A stretch of 64,000 nucleotides of DNA from Flavipsychrobacter sp. (lineage in GTDB: Bacteria; Bacteroidota; Bacteroidia; Chitinophagales; Chitinophagaceae): contig JAEUVX010000004.1 of the NCBI GenBank assembly GCA_016786615.1, forward strand, positions 124,001 through 188,000. Reading direction: 5' to 3'. The notes under the pieces were generated by a model that ran no database searches, was not told where the DNA came from, and saw nothing but the letters and a program-made list of their open reading frames with translations. Below, one piece after another: positions 44,459 through 51,290 of this stretch (its first letter is position 1; the number at the start of each line of letters is the position of its first letter). Made by a program: the position numbers and the translations under genes.

Positions 44459-44674
44459 TTAACCAATTACCACAACTCTAAACATTCCAGCCTTTGGTGG
44501 AGAACTGAAACTTACCTTAATGTTGTTTTGGCTTTCATAACGAATATCTGCAATAGCCTGATTGCCAGTTAATACACTATAGACAGAAACGACAACGTCA
44601 CGAGTGCCTAAATTGTGAGCTATATCAAAATCTGTTGTTTCTGTATCCCCTATGTCCTGTGTGTATTTTTGCAT
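44459..44674 (-). CDS. 71-residue phage tail-fibre-like passenger protein
   Basis: The protein reads DFDIAHNLGTRDVVVSVYSV ... NNIKVSFSSPPKAGMFRVVVIG, a pattern I know from short beta-domains in phage tail fibre and structural proteins (F-x-I-x-HNLGT-x-DVVV ... YRVVV-x-G). No signal peptide. It is the last ORF before the right inverted repeat, on the minus strand. It may be a captured fragment of a phage structural gene. Function within the element is unknown. Confidence 0.55.
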   Translation of the reverse strand: MQKYTQDIGDTETTDFDIAHNLGTRDVVVSVYSVLTGNQAIADIRYESQNNIKVSFSSPPKAGMFRVVVIG

Positions 44675-44717
44675 TGTATTTTTTTTTAAAGATACAACTT
44701 TCCATAAAAGCTTATCA

Positions 44718-44743
44718 CCTACGTGTAAATGGGTATAGTTACC
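44718..44743 (-). repeat. Right terminal inverted repeat
   Basis: Exact reverse complement of 41740-41765; ends ...GTATAGTTACC at 44743. Confidence 0.92.
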
Positions 44744-44751
44744 CTCAATAG
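44744..44751. repeat. Right 8-bp target site duplication of the transposon
   Basis: CTCAATAG, identical to 41732-41739. Confidence 0.9.
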
Positions 44752-44770
44752 AGGAAGTGTTTTTTCTTCC

Positions 44771-46057
44771 CTACCAAAACCGCATCGTCGGCCCGTCAAA
44801 GTGCAGCTTCAGGTCGGTGGTGCGTCCATTGCGCCATTTGCATACCAGCAGGTCGGCATGGTGCAGGGTGCTTTCGCCGCTATCGGTGGTGCGTATGCCT
44901 GCCTGCCAGTCGCGGTGGAGGAGCATTACGGCATCGGCATCCTGCTCTATGGCGCCGCTTTCGCGCAGGTCGGCAAGGGTAGGGCGTTTGTTATGCCTGT
45001 GTTCACTTTCGCGGTTCAGCTGGCTCAGTGCCAGTACGGGTATGTTCAGGCTCATGGCTATCATCTTCAGCCCGCGGCTGATGGCGCTTATCTGCTGCTC
45101 TCTGGGGCGTTTGCTGTCGGCGTGTTCCTGTATCAGTTGCAGGTAGTCCACAATCAGCAGGTGTATGCCGCTGTTTTGCTGCAGTTGCTCGGCACGTGCG
45201 CGTATGTCGTGTACGGTCAGCTGCGGGTCGTCGGTAAAGAACAGTGGCAGGTGTGCCAGTTTATCGGCTACTTCGGGGTTTTCGCCGCCTCTGCCGCGTG
45301 TTATGTCGCCATAAGATATATTCATCTCCTGCGCTATCATGCGTGCATACAGCTCGTGTGCGGTCATCTCCATAGATACAAATGCGGTGCTGTGCCCTGC
45401 TTTGGCGGCAGCCAGTGCTATGCCGCATGCCAGTGCGCTTTTGCCCACCGATGGCCTTGCCCCGATGATTACCAGCTGCCCGGGCAGAAAGCCTCCGTTT
45501 ATATCATCAAGGTCTTGTATTGTTGTAGAAATGCCATGAACGGTTTCGGGGTTCATACGCAGGTTATCGGCCAGGCGTGTGGCGGCATCGCGTGCATTCA
45601 CCCATTTGCTGATGCTGCGTATGCTGAGGGCTTCGCGTATCTGCTCCTGCAATTGCTGTGCGGTAAGGGCTACACCGTCGGTACCATTGTATGCGCTGGT
45701 GGTTAGTTGCAGCATCAGTCGGCGTGCTGCCAGTTCGCGCAGTTGTATGCACCAGTGCTGCAGGTGTACGGGCAGGTGTTTTTCTTCTGCCAGTTCGGCT
45801 ACGTAGAAGGCTGCGGGTACGCCATCTATCTGCTCATGCCCATCGGTATATAGCCTTGCTATGATGCTGAGTGTGTCGAGTGGTGCGCCTTCCTGCCACA
45901 GGCTGCGCATGGCACGAAACACAACAAGGTTGCTGCGTTCGTGAAAACAGATATCATCGAGCAGGTGGTAAACGGTGCTGTATGCTTCGTGGTGGAGGCT
46001 GCAGATGCCGAGTACGCCGCGTTCTATATCGGGGTTGTAGTGTATGTATGGTTTCAT
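44771..46057 (-). CDS. dnaB: Phage-type replicative DNA helicase DnaB
   Basis: 428 residues, a DnaB family hexameric 5'-3' helicase. The N-terminal helical domain (about 8-120) binds primase or loader; the RecA-like core has Walker A GARPSVGKS (199-207), Walker B LLIVDYLQL (Asp304) and the DnaB H4-like LADLRESGAIEQDADAVMLLHR. It is shorter and more diverged at the N-terminus than chromosomal DnaB. With a DUF4373 replisome organiser just upstream it looks like a phage or element replication gene. The transposon sits 20 bases beyond its stop. Confidence 0.93.
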   Translation of the reverse strand: MKPYIHYNPDIERGVLGICSLHHEAYSTVYHLLDDICFHERSNLVVFRAMRSLWQEGAPLDTLSIIARLYTDGHEQIDGVPAAFYVAELAEEKHLPVHLQHWCIQLRELAARRLMLQLTTSAYNGTDGVALTAQQLQEQIREALSIRSISKWVNARDAATRLADNLRMNPETVHGISTTIQDLDDINGGFLPGQLVIIGARPSVGKSALACGIALAAAKAGHSTAFVSMEMTAHELYARMIAQEMNISYGDITRGRGGENPEVADKLAHLPLFFTDDPQLTVHDIRARAEQLQQNSGIHLLIVDYLQLIQEHADSKRPREQQISAISRGLKMIAMSLNIPVLALSQLNRESEHRHNKRPTLADLRESGAIEQDADAVMLLHRDWQAGIRTTDSGESTLHHADLLVCKWRNGRTTDLKLHFDGPTMRFW

Positions 46058-46320
46058 GTTGTTTGGTGTTTTGCTGCGATTCCTTTCTTTCTATTTTGCT
46101 TTAGTGCTGTTCTCAGCTTTCTCTTTCTTTTTGCTTTTTCTGCGTGAGTGTTTTGCTACGCTCTTGCCTGCGCTTCTTTTCTTTCTTTTGGCAGCAAAAG
46201 AAAGAAACAAAGACCGCGAAGCAGCATGAATGCCATTGAAAAGACAAACATGCGAAGAATAAAAGCTGCCAGAGACCGATGACAGAGAGGTCTCTGGTGT
46301 CTCTTCGATGCGGCTGCTTT

Positions 46321-46383
46321 GCTACTGTGCTGCCAGACTAAGTGCCTTGATGCTTTTTAGTTTTTCTTTTGCTTTATTCTTTT
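46321..46383. repeat. Direct repeat, left copy
   Basis: Begins GCTACTGTGCTGCCAGACTA and ends in a T-rich stretch; nearly identical to 46467-46530 (one substitution near base 19 and one extra T). Confidence 0.8.
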
Positions 46384-46466
46384 CTTGCTTTCGCACATGA
46401 CGGTGCTATTTAGCTTTGTTGATTTGTCTATTTATTGCTTTTACAGATTAACTAATCAAGAAACAG

Positions 46467-46530
46467 GCTACTGTGCTGCCAGATTAAGTGCCTTGATGCT
46501 TTTTAGTTTTTCTTTTTGCTTTATTCTTTC
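46467..46530. repeat. Direct repeat, right copy
   Basis: Begins GCTACTGTGCTGCCAGATTA. Ends 16 bases from the stop of the replisome organiser gene. Confidence 0.8.
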
Positions 46531-46545
46531 TACTCACTACTTTAT

Positions 46546-47511
46546 TCACGTCCCTTCTTTCAGCTTGCGGATGCGTTCTTCGGCTAATATGCGGGAGGCT
46601 TGCTGCTCCTTCCGTATTTCGGCTGCACCGGGGTTGGGCGGCGGCGATGGCATTACCCGTTGCCCGCGACGATAGGGTATGGGCTTATTGTCGGTAAGCG
46701 GATTGTAATGCTCGGGGTTTTTATTGAGGTCTTGCCGCTGTATCCAGTTGTTGAAGTGGAAACGGTAGTCACGCTCACTCTTTACATGTTCTCCGCCATA
46801 GTGCAGCCATTTGTTGAATGCATCGAGCCACATGGGTAGCTGTTCCTGTGTTTTGATACGTCCGGGGCGCAGGTGTATGGGTACAAAGTGTACGGTATCT
46901 GCCAGGGCGCGCTGTTTCAGGTCGTCGAGGTTGGCAAAGGGTAGTGGTGTTTGCAAATTTATATCTGTTAATACCTCTGCAGGAGTAGGAGTAGTATTAC
47001 TTAATTCTTCTTCTTTACTTACTTCTACTTTAGTTTCATTTGTTTTCTTTTCTTTTAGTTTCTTTTCTTTTGCTTCAATTTCTTCAACCTGTGCTTGAGC
47101 CTTGTTGACAGAATCCTTTACAGCAGCACGTTTCGCAGCACTGGCTAAACCACCTTTTCTGCCCCTTTTTTTCAATTCTTCTTTTTGTTGGTTCATGTGT
47201 TCCATTCTGTGTATCAAACTGGTGTTCCAGATATATTTGCCGTTCGATTTCAGCAACTGAAACTGCTCTATACAATCCTGTACAAACAGTTGTACATCCC
47301 CTACACTGCACATCAGTTCTTTTGCGAGGAAGTGGTAGCCTATGGCGTCTGATACACAGTATTTATAGTTTTCTTCGTTTCGCAATATCTCCAGCAGCCG
47401 CCACCAGTAGCCATAGCCTGTATATCCGTACTTTGCTATCAGCATTACTATCTTTTTATCGTTGGTGGCATTGCTATCGTGGCTGAACCAGTTGCTTGTT
47501 TTCTTACTCAT
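46546..47511 (-). CDS. DUF4373 (Lin1244/Lin1753-like) phage replisome organiser
   Basis: 321 residues. The N-terminus has the family signature WFSHDSNATNDKKIVMLIAK and YGYTGYGYWWRLLEILRNE, a winged-helix-like domain found in phage and element replication initiators. A basic, Lys/Glu-rich low-complexity linker (about 110-170) leads to a C-terminal part with MWLDAFNKWLHYGGEHVKSERDYRFHFNNW, resembling the DnaD-type helicase-recruiting region. Upstream of dnaB on the same strand, which fits a loader role. Replication function is inferred from family and context. Confidence 0.82.
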   Translation of the reverse strand: MSKKTSNWFSHDSNATNDKKIVMLIAKYGYTGYGYWWRLLEILRNEENYKYCVSDAIGYHFLAKELMCSVGDVQLFVQDCIEQFQLLKSNGKYIWNTSLIHRMEHMNQQKEELKKRGRKGGLASAAKRAAVKDSVNKAQAQVEEIEAKEKKLKEKKTNETKVEVSKEEELSNTTPTPAEVLTDINLQTPLPFANLDDLKQRALADTVHFVPIHLRPGRIKTQEQLPMWLDAFNKWLHYGGEHVKSERDYRFHFNNWIQRQDLNKNPEHYNPLTDNKPIPYRRGQRVMPSPPPNPGAAEIRKEQQASRILAEERIRKLKEGT

Positions 47512-47649
47512 TGTATGCGGTGTTTTCGGGAGGTGGTGTGTTTTTTGCAGATTTTGTTATTGGCTCGTTACAACCGGGCAATTTGTTTTGATTTATATCA
47601 TTTTTGGGTTTATATTGTAATTGTCAAACAAACACACATACCCCTGATT

Positions 47650-47901
47650 TTGAAAAATCTTACAAAGTATCTTACGGTATATCGTGCATTGCTGCTGGTG
47701 ATGGCTTTACCGGCATTGCTGCTGGTACTGTTCAAAAGTCCGTACCGTGCTTCTTTTATGGCGATGTATATCGGTTTGCTTCTTTTCACGTTTGTGGTAG
47801 AGGTGTTGTTATTCGCTATGCAGTTTACCCGCAGAGAGTCTGTGTTTGTTGAGGTATTGCTGCTGATATTGCTGATTCCTTTTGTCATGATGTTGGTGTA
47901 G
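47650..47901 (+). CDS. Possible small membrane protein (TTG start)
   Basis: An 83-residue reading from a TTG at 47650: MKNLTKYLTVYRALLLVMAL then SPYRASFMAMYIGLLLFTF and a final helix ending in IPFVMMLV. Three hydrophobic segments with sensible loops look more real than the polar minus-strand reading over the same bases. Opposite in direction to the early genes. No family recognised. Uncertain. Confidence 0.4.
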   Translation: MKNLTKYLTVYRALLLVMALPALLLVLFKSPYRASFMAMYIGLLLFTFVVEVLLFAMQFTRRESVFVEVLLLILLIPFVMMLV

Positions 47902-47938
47902 TTTTTTTGGGTTGTTTGTGCCTGCGCTTCCTTCTATT

Positions 47939-48120
47939 TTGCTTTAGTGCTTCATTCAGCTTTCTCTTTCTTTTTGCTTGTCCAAAAAGAAAGAAAGAAA
48001 AAGGACACCATAAAACTGAATGCTCCGCATGTTTTATGGATAGCTCTGCGCTGCTGTTGCGTGGAATACGCATCGGGCGTGGTCAGTGCTGCGCACATGA
48101 CGGTGCTGTTTGGCGGCATT
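47939..48120. repeat. Intergenic repeat module, copy B
   Basis: Contains GCTTTAGTGCTTCATTCAGC, the hairpin TTTCTTTTTG-CTTGTC-CAAAAAGAAA, a second hairpin CCATAAAAC/GTTTTATGG around a 13-base loop (48008-48038), GCGTGGAATACGC and CGCACATGACGGTGCT. Closely similar to 48979-49160; the third base pair of the second hairpin is A-T here and C-G there. Confidence 0.75.
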
Positions 48121-48193
48121 ACATTTTTCATCAATAACAGTCATTCACTCTTCATTATCGCATTGCCACATTATCACATCACCGCATTATAAG

Positions 48194-48940
48194 TCACGCC
48201 GCAGTTTTTCTCAATTCATTCTTTCTTGTAGTAAACAGTTGTTTCAGTTGCGGAGCGCCATCTATACGGTCTTTATTATCGTTGTAAAGTTGCAGTAGTT
48301 CTTCTTCGGTAGTGCAGGTAGCCACGGCTTTTGTCAATCCTTTCATTCCCATAAATAACGATGTGGGTATGCCGTTGTCATCCTTGCGCTCATCACTGAT
48401 AATCCCGTCATTATCCAATGCTGGCAGCTTTACTATTTCGCCATAGAGTTGTTCTGTTTCCGTTTCATCCAGTATGCCCAATCCCAGCAAATCGAGCGTA
48501 GCACGCCGTTTGGCTTTTGTCTCTGCCTTCATCATAGCATTGCACAGGGTTTCGCCCTTCAGGTTTGTGATGGGCACTGCACCCAGGCTTTCTGTCTTTC
48601 GCCCATCGGGTGTAGATGCCTGTGCGGTTACTACATAACATCCGTTTACGGTTTCGCGGCTACGTATCTCGTGGCTTACCCGATGCAGCTTGTTCAGTTG
48701 TTGCGCGCCACCACGGTCGCAATACATGATTTCCCTGCCATGCAGCCTTAATATTCTGAATGGTTGAGAGAGCGGGTCGAGCCCCAGCTTATCGCATACC
48801 TGCCTGTAGTAGTTTACTTTTTGCGATGGAGTGAGGCGGCTGATATCGCCGTTTATAAAGAGGGATGATATGATGTCGTTACACACCCCTGCGCCCCTTT
48901 CAAGTGGGGAATGTGTATTTGTGTTTTGTTCCTGTTTCAT
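48194..48940 (-). CDS. Phage-associated DNA metabolism protein (possible annealing protein)
   Basis: 248 residues from the ATG at 48940 (MKQEQNTNTHSPLERG). A longer frame to 49024 reads through the repeat module and is rejected. The core (VNYYRQVCDKLGLDPLSQPF, ILRLHGREIMYCDRGGAQQL, VTAQASTPDGRKTESLGAVP, NAMMKAETKAKRRATLDLLG) is a conserved phage protein pattern found near recombination and replication genes. I recall it without a firm function; a single-strand annealing or ssDNA-handling role is inference from pattern and context. Confidence 0.65.
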   Translation of the reverse strand: MKQEQNTNTHSPLERGAGVCNDIISSLFINGDISRLTPSQKVNYYRQVCDKLGLDPLSQPFRILRLHGREIMYCDRGGAQQLNKLHRVSHEIRSRETVNGCYVVTAQASTPDGRKTESLGAVPITNLKGETLCNAMMKAETKAKRRATLDLLGLGILDETETEQLYGEIVKLPALDNDGIISDERKDDNGIPTSLFMGMKGLTKAVATCTTEEELLQLYNDNKDRIDGAPQLKQLFTTRKNELRKTAA

Positions 48941-48978
48941 GAGTGTGTCTTTTCGTCTATGGTTCTTCAATTCTCTTC

Positions 48979-49160
48979 GGGCTTTAGTGCTGTTCTCAAC
49001 TTTCTCTTTCTTTTGCTTGTCCAAAAAGAAAGAGAGAAAGAAAAGGACCCCCTAAAACCAATGCTCCGCATGTTTTAGGGATAACTCTGCGCTGCAGTTG
49101 CGTGGAATACGCATGGAGCGTGGTCAGTGCTATCGCACATGACGGTGCTATTGAGCTTGC
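48979..49160. repeat. Intergenic repeat module, copy C
   Basis: Contains GGGCTTTAGTGCTGTTCTCA, TTTCTTTTGCTTGTCCAAAA, the hairpin CCCTAAAAC/GTTTTAGGG (about 49050-49080), GCGTGGAATACGC and CGCACATGACGGTGCTATT. It lies directly upstream of the 48940 start in the minus direction. Confidence 0.75.
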
Positions 49161-49165
49161 TGATT

Positions 49166-49250
49166 TGTTAGCCGGTTGATTTGTTGATTAGTTTGTTCGT
49201 TTGTTTTAGCCGATTAAGCTAGTCAACAAATCAACCATTTAACTAACAAA
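49166..49250. repeat. AT-rich imperfect palindrome
   Basis: GGTTGATTTGTTGATTAG (about 49182-49199) and CTAGTCAACAAATCAACC (about 49221-49238) are near-exact reverse complements. It sits between module copy C and the 3' end of the 49251 gene and could act as that gene's terminator. Confidence 0.6.
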
Positions 49251-49520
49251 TTATTCCCCCAGTAGCTTGTATAGCAGTTGGTGTTTGGTGCGCTGGCTTT
49301 CGGCAAATGCGCCGAGGTGAAAGCAGGCATAGGCCAGTTCGTTGGCATTGGTAAGTTCTTCCGATATAGCCGCAATGGCATCGGGGTAGGTGGTGGTTTC
49401 TGCATGGCAGCGGTCCATCAGCTGGTCTATTTCTCCTTCTCTTTGCCCGGTGATGCTGAGTGCGCGTGCAAAGCTTTCATCATTCGTTTCTATGGCTTCT
49501 ACTTTTATCTGGTTGTTCAT
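49251..49520 (-). CDS. Small phage-region protein of unknown function
   Basis: 89 residues, acidic and helical (MNNQIKVEAIETNDESFARA ... NANELAYACFHLGAFAESQRT). No signal peptide. Member of the minus-strand early cluster. No family recognised. Confidence 0.6.
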   Translation of the reverse strand: MNNQIKVEAIETNDESFARALSITGQREGEIDQLMDRCHAETTTYPDAIAAISEELTNANELAYACFHLGAFAESQRTKHQLLYKLLGE

Positions 49521-49834
49521 GTGATTGTTGTTTTTATAGTTGATCGGTTGATTTGTTGACTGGTTGAATAGTTGATTAGTTGCCCCGTTGATTTGTCAAT
49601 CGGGTTAGATTAACAAGCGAGTAAACCAATCAACTATTCAACTAATCAACAAACTATATAGGACGGGGCGCAACGGGTATGTTGTAGCGGGTGGTTTGTT
49701 TAGCAGTTAAATCACAGTAGCTACAGTGTACATACCATTGGTGTTGCACCCCGCTCTATATGGTTGATGCAGTTAGTGTTTTGTTTGCAGTTTTTCATAT
49801 TGCAGGGCGTGGTACGTTACGGATAGCCGGCGTA
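49521..49834. repeat. Intergenic region with GTTGATT-type palindrome
   Basis: 314 bases with no gene. GGTTGAATAGTTGATTAG (about 49561-49578) and CAATCAACTATTCAACTAAT (about 49628-49647) are largely complementary, forming a long imperfect hairpin of the same word type as at 49166 and 51172. The right part (49665-49834) shows nothing definable. Confidence 0.5.
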
Positions 49835-50212
49835 TTATGCGGCTGCTTCCATACCGTTTACAGGGGCCGGCTGCGTGAGTGTGATGCGGTAGGTGGTGCC
49901 TTCCTGCTCCAGCTCTACATCATAGCCCTTCAGTGCCAGCTCTGCCAGTTTGCATACCGCACCAAATCGGGTAGCATATACACGCGGCTGTCCTTTATCA
50001 TCGGCCAGGTAGGTATTGCCGCTGCATACGGTAAAGCCGGGCATCTGCCGCAGGCGGGTTTCTTTGTAGTCTATCTCGCGATAGAGCTGTGCTTTGATAT
50101 TGACAGGCTCGTTGCTGTTGTCAACAAAACGGCGCAGCCAGTCCAGTGCTTCAGGATTGCGATAGCTGCGTATCCAGCTGCTTACACGGTTGTAAAAAAT
50201 GTTCTCTTGCAT
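49835..50212 (-). CDS. Small phage-region protein of unknown function
   Basis: 125 residues. The start (MQENIFYNRVSSWIRSYRNP) is basic and helical; the C-terminal half (LELEQEGTTYRITL-like strands after KLAELALKGYDV) looks like a small alpha/beta domain. No signal peptide. In the early gene cluster; no family recognised. Confidence 0.6.
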   Translation of the reverse strand: MQENIFYNRVSSWIRSYRNPEALDWLRRFVDNSNEPVNIKAQLYREIDYKETRLRQMPGFTVCSGNTYLADDKGQPRVYATRFGAVCKLAELALKGYDVELEQEGTTYRITLTQPAPVNGMEAAA

Positions 50213-50251
50213 ATATATCTGTTTTTGTTTTTTTCTTCTTTTTAGTTGTAA

Positions 50252-50331
50252 GGGGTAAGTCGTAAGGCATAAGTCATTTGTAAATTGTTCTGCTTACTGC
50301 TTATGCCTTACGCCTGATGACTTATGCCTAC
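50252..50331. repeat. Inverted repeat around the end of the 50308 gene
   Basis: GTAAGGCATAAGTCAT (about 50261-50276) is complementary in parts to CTTATGCCTTAC (about 50300-50311) and ATGACTTATGCC (about 50317-50328). It overlaps the 3' end of the 50308 reading frame and may terminate its transcript. Confidence 0.5.
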
Positions 50332-50781
50332 TTGTTCTACCATATACGTTTTCAGTTCGGTAGTGCTGATGCCGTATGGGGCATATATCCATTCGTAAGT
50401 GGGGTGAGTTTGATGTTCTCCGTTTATCAGTTCTGTAAGGCACCAATCGAGCCGGCAGGTTTTGTACAACCATTGTTCAAAGGCCATACGGCTGATGCGC
50501 AGGCTTTGGTTTTGGTCCATATCCGGTAATGCCCACTCTATAAAAATGTCATTGTTTGTTATACATATCGTTTCAAATTCTAAATAGTTTCCTATCTTCG
50601 CATCGTGTTTTTTATTTTTTGTTTTGAAAGGCCCGTAGTTTCTACTCCGGGCATTTTTCTTTTCAGGGATATCTGCTCTTAAAACCCCATACTGCCAGGA
50701 CATTGCACAATACATAGCCTGCGCCTGCATAGCCGCGTGGATGATGTTATCTGCCGTTTGTGTATATATGGTGGTACGCAT
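50308..50781 (-). CDS. Phage-region protein of unknown function
   Basis: 157 residues starting MRTTIYTQTADNIIHAAMQAQ. Middle segment basic (EKKNARSRNYGPFKTKNKKH), followed by FETICITNNDIFIEWALPDM and an end with several Trp and Tyr. No signal peptide or known motif. Second gene behind the Cro-like gene in the presumed early transcript. Confidence 0.6.
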   Translation of the reverse strand: MRTTIYTQTADNIIHAAMQAQAMYCAMSWQYGVLRADIPEKKNARSRNYGPFKTKNKKHDAKIGNYLEFETICITNNDIFIEWALPDMDQNQSLRISRMAFEQWLYKTCRLDWCLTELINGEHQTHPTYEWIYAPYGISTTELKTYMVEQVGISHQA

Positions 50782-50836
50782 GGTTTTCTTTTTTAGTCTT
50801 TAGTGTGTTTACTTCAATCCCTGCCGCCTTTTCCTG

Positions 50837-51055
50837 CTATGCTGCTGTTTCTACAAATACCCGCGATGCGGATGCTTTTATAAAAATGCGCAGCTTGCTG
50901 ATGATGGGGGTTGTAGCTTCGCCGGTTTTCAGAATGCGGCTGATAGTGCAGCGGTGGATGCCTGTTTTATTGGCACAATCCTTTTTTGCCCCATAGCTCT
51001 TCAGCTTTTCTTCCAGCAATTGTTTTTCGGCGATAGAAAATTTTTCGGTCATCAT
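50837..51055 (-). CDS. Small Cro-like helix-turn-helix protein
   Basis: 72 residues. The segment SYGAKKDCANKTGIHRCTISRILKTGEAT fits a helix-turn-helix, written in the XRE/Cro style (short helix, TGIHRCTISRIL recognition helix). First gene of the minus-strand early cluster and divergent from the CI-like repressor at 51291, the usual phage switch layout. Two start codons in a row (MM). Cro role is inference. Confidence 0.7.
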   Translation of the reverse strand: MMTEKFSIAEKQLLEEKLKSYGAKKDCANKTGIHRCTISRILKTGEATTPIISKLRIFIKASASRVFVETAA

Positions 51056-51290
51056 GGTTATTTGTTTTAAAAGTTTTTATACATTTGTGCAACAGTGTAG
51101 CAACAATGTAGTTTTATTTGTACAAATGTACAGATATTGAACAATTGTCCAAATATTTTTGAAGAATTTTTTTTGATGATTGGCTGATTAGCTAATACGC
51201 CAATTAACAGATGAAGTAAATGACAGAATGCAGCAATCAGTTAATATGCTAATCATCAAATCAGCTAATTAAAAAAACAACCCACATTCT
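51056..51290. promoter_or_regulatory. Divergent switch region between Cro-like and CI-like genes
   Basis: Candidate operator words include TTTGTACAAA (51117-51126), AATGTACA and ACAATTGT (51141-51148), plus TACATTTGTGC (51080-51090). On the minus strand TACATTTG (complement of 51123-51130) matches TAnnTTTG and could drive the Cro-like gene. A long imperfect palindrome follows: TTTGATGATTGGC (51172-51184) with GCTAATCATCAAA (51248-51260), 12 of 13 pairs. Confidence 0.55.

Larger units (their letters stand above)
41740..44743. mobile_element. IS1595-family transposon with passenger genes (3004 bp)
   Basis: Bounded by perfect 26-bp inverted repeats beginning GGTAACTATACCC (41740-41765 and the complement of 44718-44743) and by a perfect 8-bp direct repeat CTCAATAG outside each end. 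Contents in order: a 63-residue ORF (+), a 48-residue ORF (-), a candidate structured RNA (+), a 252-residue protein (-), the DDNK transposase (+) and a 71-residue phage-like ORF (-). Typical IS1595 elements are about 0.7-1.1 kb when they hold only a transposase; larger members with passenger genes are known. Intact ends and duplication suggest a recent insertion. Confidence 0.9.
46058..46545. repeat. Repeat-rich intergenic region (module copy D and a direct repeat)
   Basis: No gene in 488 bases. From left: CTTTAGTGCTGTTCTCAGC and a T/C-rich tract (46098-46140), hairpin CTTTCTTTTG-GCAG-CAAAAGAAAG (46181-46204), a perfect 9-bp hairpin CCAGAGACC/GGTCTCTGG (about 46269-46297), then CGCACATGACGGTGCTATT (46393-46411). 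This is a diverged copy of the module at 47939 and 48979. A ~63-bp direct repeat (46321-46383 and 46467-46530; GCTACTGTGCTGCCAGA... ) differs at only a few bases. Confidence 0.6.

Noticed and set aside
44729-45706. Plus-strand frame of 325 codons over dnaB
   Set aside because: Antisense to a helicase with intact Walker motifs; composition is that of a shadow frame.
47610-47888. Minus-strand 92-codon frame
   Set aside because: The overlapping plus-strand reading gives a more natural membrane protein; the minus frame is polar in the way expected of its antisense.
48941-49024. N-terminal extension of the phage DNA-metabolism protein
   Set aside because: These codons come from the intergenic repeat module; the ATG at 48940 is preferred.
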